From assembly GCA_029934675.1 (NCBI GenBank), contig JAOZLT010000061.1:1-8437 (forward strand): a stretch of DNA of 8,437 nt, given 5' to 3'. Numbering within the stretch: position 1 is the stretch's first letter; each line of letters opens with the position of its first letter. The translations under genes were made by a program, and so were the position numbers. Shown piece after piece: positions 5,567 to 8,437 of the stretch. Below the pieces are notes generated by a model that worked only from the letters and a program-made list of their open reading frames with translations, was not told where the DNA came from and made no database searches. The DNA comes from Candidatus Altimarinota bacterium (lineage in GTDB: Bacteria; Patescibacteriota; Gracilibacteria; UM-FILTER-43-11).

Positions 5567-6114
5567 TTTTTATTTAAATCAAAATTATTTTTAGATTCAA
5601 GAATTTCTGTGTTTATAGTGTCGAATCCTTTATTTCTGTGTGGAAAAGTTATTTCTACTCTATAATTTAGTTTGGTAAGTTTTTCTCTGGCTTCTTCTGT
5701 TTCATTTTCTTGTTCTCTCTTTTTAATAGTTTCGTTTAGAAATTTCCTAACAGCTTTTATTTGTGTCTCTTTAGGGTTTTCATTTTTTCTGGTTATAATT
5801 TTATTACAGTTCTCAATTACAAAATCATCATAACCAAGTTGTCTAGCTAAAACTATTGCATAATAAATGACATCTGAGCTTACTTTAGATTTAGGTTCAA
5901 TGCCAAAATTTTCTAGTTCTTCTGGTGCATTTTCGACTAAATAAATGTAGTAGCTTAAATCCTGAAATATTTTTTTTGAATTATCATAGTCTTCATTAAT
6001 AATGGCAGTCATAACAACGTTTTGAACATTAGAGACTGTCTCCATTATTTGTTTTTTTTCTTCGTTATCTTCTTTATTCTTTAAAGAGTTGCGTAAGTAG
6101 GTATTTTTTTTCAT
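5548..6114 (-). CDS. Unrecognised protein, cut short by a -1 frameshift
   Basis: I do not recognise this protein. As read it has 188 residues, highly charged and probably all-helical in the first two thirds, with a helical, repeat-like region (NEDYDNSKKIFQDLSYYIYL, then IYYAIVLARQLGYDDFVIEN) that loosely recalls TPR-like helices, a Lys/Glu stretch (about 140-160) and a short strand, YRVEITFPHR. No signal peptide or membrane helix is visible. ATG at 6114 is preferred to the TTG at 6129, because the predicted transcription start is near 6134 and the TTG would have only about 5 nt of leader. The zero frame ends at TAG (5548-5550), 15 nt after an A6 run; the -1 frame continues for 67 codons, so the intact product would have about 250 residues. 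It faces away from uvrD. Confidence 0.6.
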   Translation of the reverse strand: MKKNTYLRNSLKNKEDNEEKKQIMETVSNVQNVVMTAIINEDYDNSKKIFQDLSYYIYLVENAPEELENFGIEPKSKVSSDVIYYAIVLARQLGYDDFVIENCNKIITRKNENPKETQIKAVRKFLNETIKKREQENETEEAREKLTKLNYRVEITFPHRNKGFDTINTEILESKNNFDLNKKLIVKI

Positions 6115-6140
6115 TGATTGTATGGTCAATATATCTTTGT

Positions 6141-6169
6141 ATTATAGCATATTAACAGCAATTTGTAAA
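6141..6169 (-). promoter_or_regulatory. Strong sigma70-type promoter for the unknown gene
   Basis: On the minus strand tttaca (6169-6164, 5 of 6 to TTGACA) is followed after exactly 17 bp by a perfect tataat (6146-6141). The start point would be near 6134, about 20 nt before the ATG at 6114. No Shine-Dalgarno sequence lies in that leader. Confidence 0.65.
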
Positions 6170-6220
6170 TAAAATATTAAATTGCAAATGTTAAATCGAT
6201 TGTAGTATCTTTAATCAGCT

Positions 6221-8395
6221 ATGAATCTTTTAGATGGTTTAAATGAGAGGCAGAGAGAGGCTGCGGAGACTTTAACTGGTCCGCTTTTAATTGTGGCGGG
6301 TGCTGGAAGTGGTAAAACAAGAGCGCTTACATATCGTATTGCGAATCTGATAGCTGAGGGTGTGGCACAGCCGTGGCAGATTTTGGCGGTTACGTTTACG
6401 AATAAGGCAGCTGGAGAGATGAAAGATAGGGTTGAGAAAATTCTCCTTGAGAAGTTTGGTTCAACAGATACAAACAATCGACCGATGATTGGAACTTTTC
6501 ATTCTATCTGTGTTCGGATTCTTCGTCGTAATTTTGATAAATTTGGACGGGATAAATCATTTGTGATTTATGATACGATTGATCAGGAAAGTGTTATAAA
6601 AAGACTTATTAAAGAAAAACAGTTAGATAATGATAAGATAAAACCAAGAACTGTTCTTAGTATGATATCTTCATCCAAAAGCCGATTGCGTGGGTCGAAA
6701 AGGTATAAACAATTGGCAAATAGTTATTTTGAAAAACAAGTTGCGGAGCTTTATGAAGAATATGAGAAGAGATTGATAGATAATAATGCTTTGGATTTTG
6801 ATGACCTTCTTTTGTATACCGTTAAATTATTTAAAGAACATCCGGATGTATTGGATTAGTATCAGGAGCGTTGGAGATTTATAAATGTTGATGAGTATCA
6901 GGATACAAATCATGCTCAATATCTTATTACTAATCTTCTGGCATCTAAATATCGAAATTTATGTGTAATAGGGGATAGTGACCAGTCGATTTATGGATTC
7001 AGAGGAGCTGATATCTCGAATATTATGGATTTTGAAAAGGATTATTCGGAAGCGAAGTTCATAAAACTCGAACAAAACTATCGTTCGACTCAGACAATAT
7101 TAGATGTTGCCGATTCAATAATCGAAAAGAACAAGCAACGTAAATCTAAAAAGATGTGGACTGAGCAAAAAGGTGGGGATAAAATTCAGGTTTGGCATGC
7201 CGATAGCGAATATCATGAGGCAGAGAAAGTGGCTAATGAGATTGATAATTTAAGAAGAAATGGAGTGATCCTCAAAGATATCGTAATTCTTTATCGCACA
7301 AATGCACAATCCCGAATAATAGAAGAAGTACTACTGCGTTATGGGTTTCCGTATAAGGTTATTGGTGGTGTTAAGTTTTATGCGCGAAAAGAAGTAAAGG
7401 ATATACTGGCATATCTTCGTGTAATTTTAAATCCAAATGATACAAATTCTTTACTTCGAATAATCAATGTTCCTTCTCGTAAAATCGGTCAAACAACTAT
7501 TCATAAATTACAGGCTTTTGCTGTTGGTAGATCTTTGACGTTGGCGGAGGTTTTGAAGCATGTCGAGATGATTTCTGAATTAAATGATGGAACTAAAAAT
7601 CGTCTTACAAATTTTTGGAATAAGCTAAGTAAGTGGCAAAGTGAGTGTAAGGAAGTTGCGGTTTCTGATTTAATTAAAAAGGTTCTTCGAGATATTAATT
7701 ATAAGGAATTTTTGTTGGACGGGACTGAAGAAGGGGAGATGCGTTATGAAAATATCAAAGAACTTATTTCTGTTGCTACTAAATATGATGGTTTGGAACC
7801 GGATATTTCACTTACATCATTTTTGGAAGAAGTCGCATTGGTAGCAGATACAGATAATATTGATCAAAATGAAGATGTTTTGACTATGATGACATTGCAT
7901 TCAGTTAAAGGATTGGAATATCCGTATGTTTTTATTGTGGGTTGTGAGGAAAATATATTTCCGCATAGTCGAGCGTTATTTGAACAGCGTGAATTGGAGG
8001 AAGAACGTCGTTTGATGTATGTGGGGGTAACTCGTGCAATGAAGAGGTTATATTTAGTGGCGGCAAAACAAAGAATGCTTTATGGAGATTTCCAAAGGAA
8101 TTCAATATCCCGATTTATTCATGATATTCCTAAACATCTTACTAATTGTGTCGGTTTAACTGAATCTGTTCCGGTAGTAAAAGACTTTGAATTTAATCAG
8201 ATACCTGAAAAACCTGTAGTCAGAATTACAGCTGAGCAGAAATTTAAGGATGGGGATAAAATAAAACATACTACGTTCGGGGATGGGATTGTGGTTGAAC
8301 GGCGTGGTGATTTGGTTACAGTTGCATTTAATAATCCTCTTTATGGAATTAAAATGTTTGCGGCGAATATTGCGCCTTTAGAAAAGGTTGAATAA
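6221..8395 (+). pseudogene. UvrD/PcrA-type superfamily 1 DNA helicase with in-frame TAG at codon 213
   Basis: The single frame from ATG 6221 to TAA 8395 has the normal length of a PcrA/UvrD helicase (724 codons before the final stop). All motifs are in place: Q motif (LNERQREAA, Gln11), Walker A AGAGSGKT (26-33), Ia VTFTNKAAGEM, Ib GTFHSICVRILRR, Walker B DEYQD (224-228), III GDSDQSIYGFRGAD (251-264), IV LEQNYRST (283-290), V TLHSVKGLE (558-566), VI EERRLMYVGVTRA (594-606), and a C-terminal Tudor-like domain from about 675 that in PcrA contacts RNA polymerase. Codon 213, between LD and YQERW, is TAG. The upstream product (212 residues) would lack motifs II-VI; the next start codon is ATG 7025, past motifs II and III. 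Such helicases unwind DNA 3' to 5' in repair and replication. The start has no Shine-Dalgarno sequence and only a weak -10-like tagtat at 6203. Confidence 0.9.
6857..6859 (+). other. In-frame amber codon inside the helicase gene
   Basis: TAG falls between GTA-TTG-GAT (VLD) and TAT-CAG-GAG (YQE). No base is gained or lost: the frame is identical on both sides and protein similarity resumes at the very next codon. DUF4340 and nth in the same window end in TAG, so TAG is a normal stop here. Confidence 0.9.
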
Positions 8396-8400
8396 TTGAA

Positions 8401-8436
8401 TTATTTATCAGTTTCAATGGTTGGTTTATCAATTGG
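8401..8436 (-). CDS. Possible 3' end of a convergent gene (partial)
   Basis: On the minus strand the edge of the window reads PIDKPTIETDK followed by TAA at 8401-8403, which looks like the hydrophilic end of a protein whose gene begins beyond the window. It would converge on the helicase gene with 5 bp between the stops. Only 11 codons are visible, so this may be chance. Confidence 0.25.
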   Translation of the reverse strand, partial: PIDKPTIETDK

Positions 8437-8437
8437 T

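Noticed and set aside
5564..5574. Canonical -1 programmed frameshift heptamer (A_AAA_AAC)
   Set aside because: AAAAAAC is present, but the zero-frame codons are AAA-AAA-CTG, so the heptamer is out of phase for tandem slippage. Six A residues are also few for transcriptional slippage. An indel is simpler.
6857..6859. TAG recoded as a sense codon genome-wide
   Set aside because: The DUF4340 and nth genes end in TAG at the expected protein length, so TAG works as a stop here. UGA recoding is not supported either, since all other frames are intact under the standard code.
8396..8437. Plus-strand continuation after the helicase stop reading LNYLSVSMVGLSIG
   Set aside because: It is too short to judge, and the opposite strand gives a more protein-like ending with a stop codon.

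Overview
The window is AT-rich (roughly one third G+C by eye) and looks like chromosomal sequence from a small-genome bacterium, most likely a member of the Patescibacteria (CPR). The hints are a GldG/DUF4340 gene pair, short ancestral-looking housekeeping proteins, a bS6 protein with a long Lys/Glu tail, rpsF and rpsR without the usual intervening ssb, start codons with almost no Shine-Dalgarno sequence, and intergenic palindromes of the CCTGC...GCAGG kind. This placement is an inference; no rRNA or other strong phylogenetic marker is present.

Layout. Positions 1-1315 (+) hold the 3' end of a GldG-type ABC-transporter auxiliary gene and a complete DUF4340 membrane-anchored protein gene. Positions 1419-3244 (-) hold a likely operon read rpsF (bS6), rpsR (bS18), yebC, with a plausible promoter at 3308-3335. 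Its two internal gaps and the gap upstream of rpsF carry GC-rich hairpins set inside repeated AT-rich sequence. Positions 3507-4130 (+) hold nth (endonuclease III), followed by a hairpin built from repeated tatgaac-like units. Positions 4195-5169 (+) hold an unusual winged-helix plus phosphoribosyltransferase fusion whose TATAAT box sits only 6 nt before the ATG. Positions 5313-5360 hold a short sequence resembling the last codons of nth. Positions 5363-6114 (-) hold an unrecognised gene broken by a -1 frameshift in an A6 run, driven by a good promoter. Positions 6221-8395 (+) hold a full-length UvrD/PcrA helicase reading frame interrupted by one in-frame TAG.

The genes fall into translation (rpsF, rpsR, yebC), DNA repair (nth, uvrD) and an envelope transporter. 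The points most worth following up are the HTH-phosphoribosyltransferase fusion, the two lesions in neighbouring genes between 5.5 and 6.9 kb, the partial duplication of the nth 3' end on the far side of the fusion gene, and the family-like hairpin insertions flanked by short direct repeats. I did not find a defence system, CRISPR array, transposase, tRNA or rRNA.
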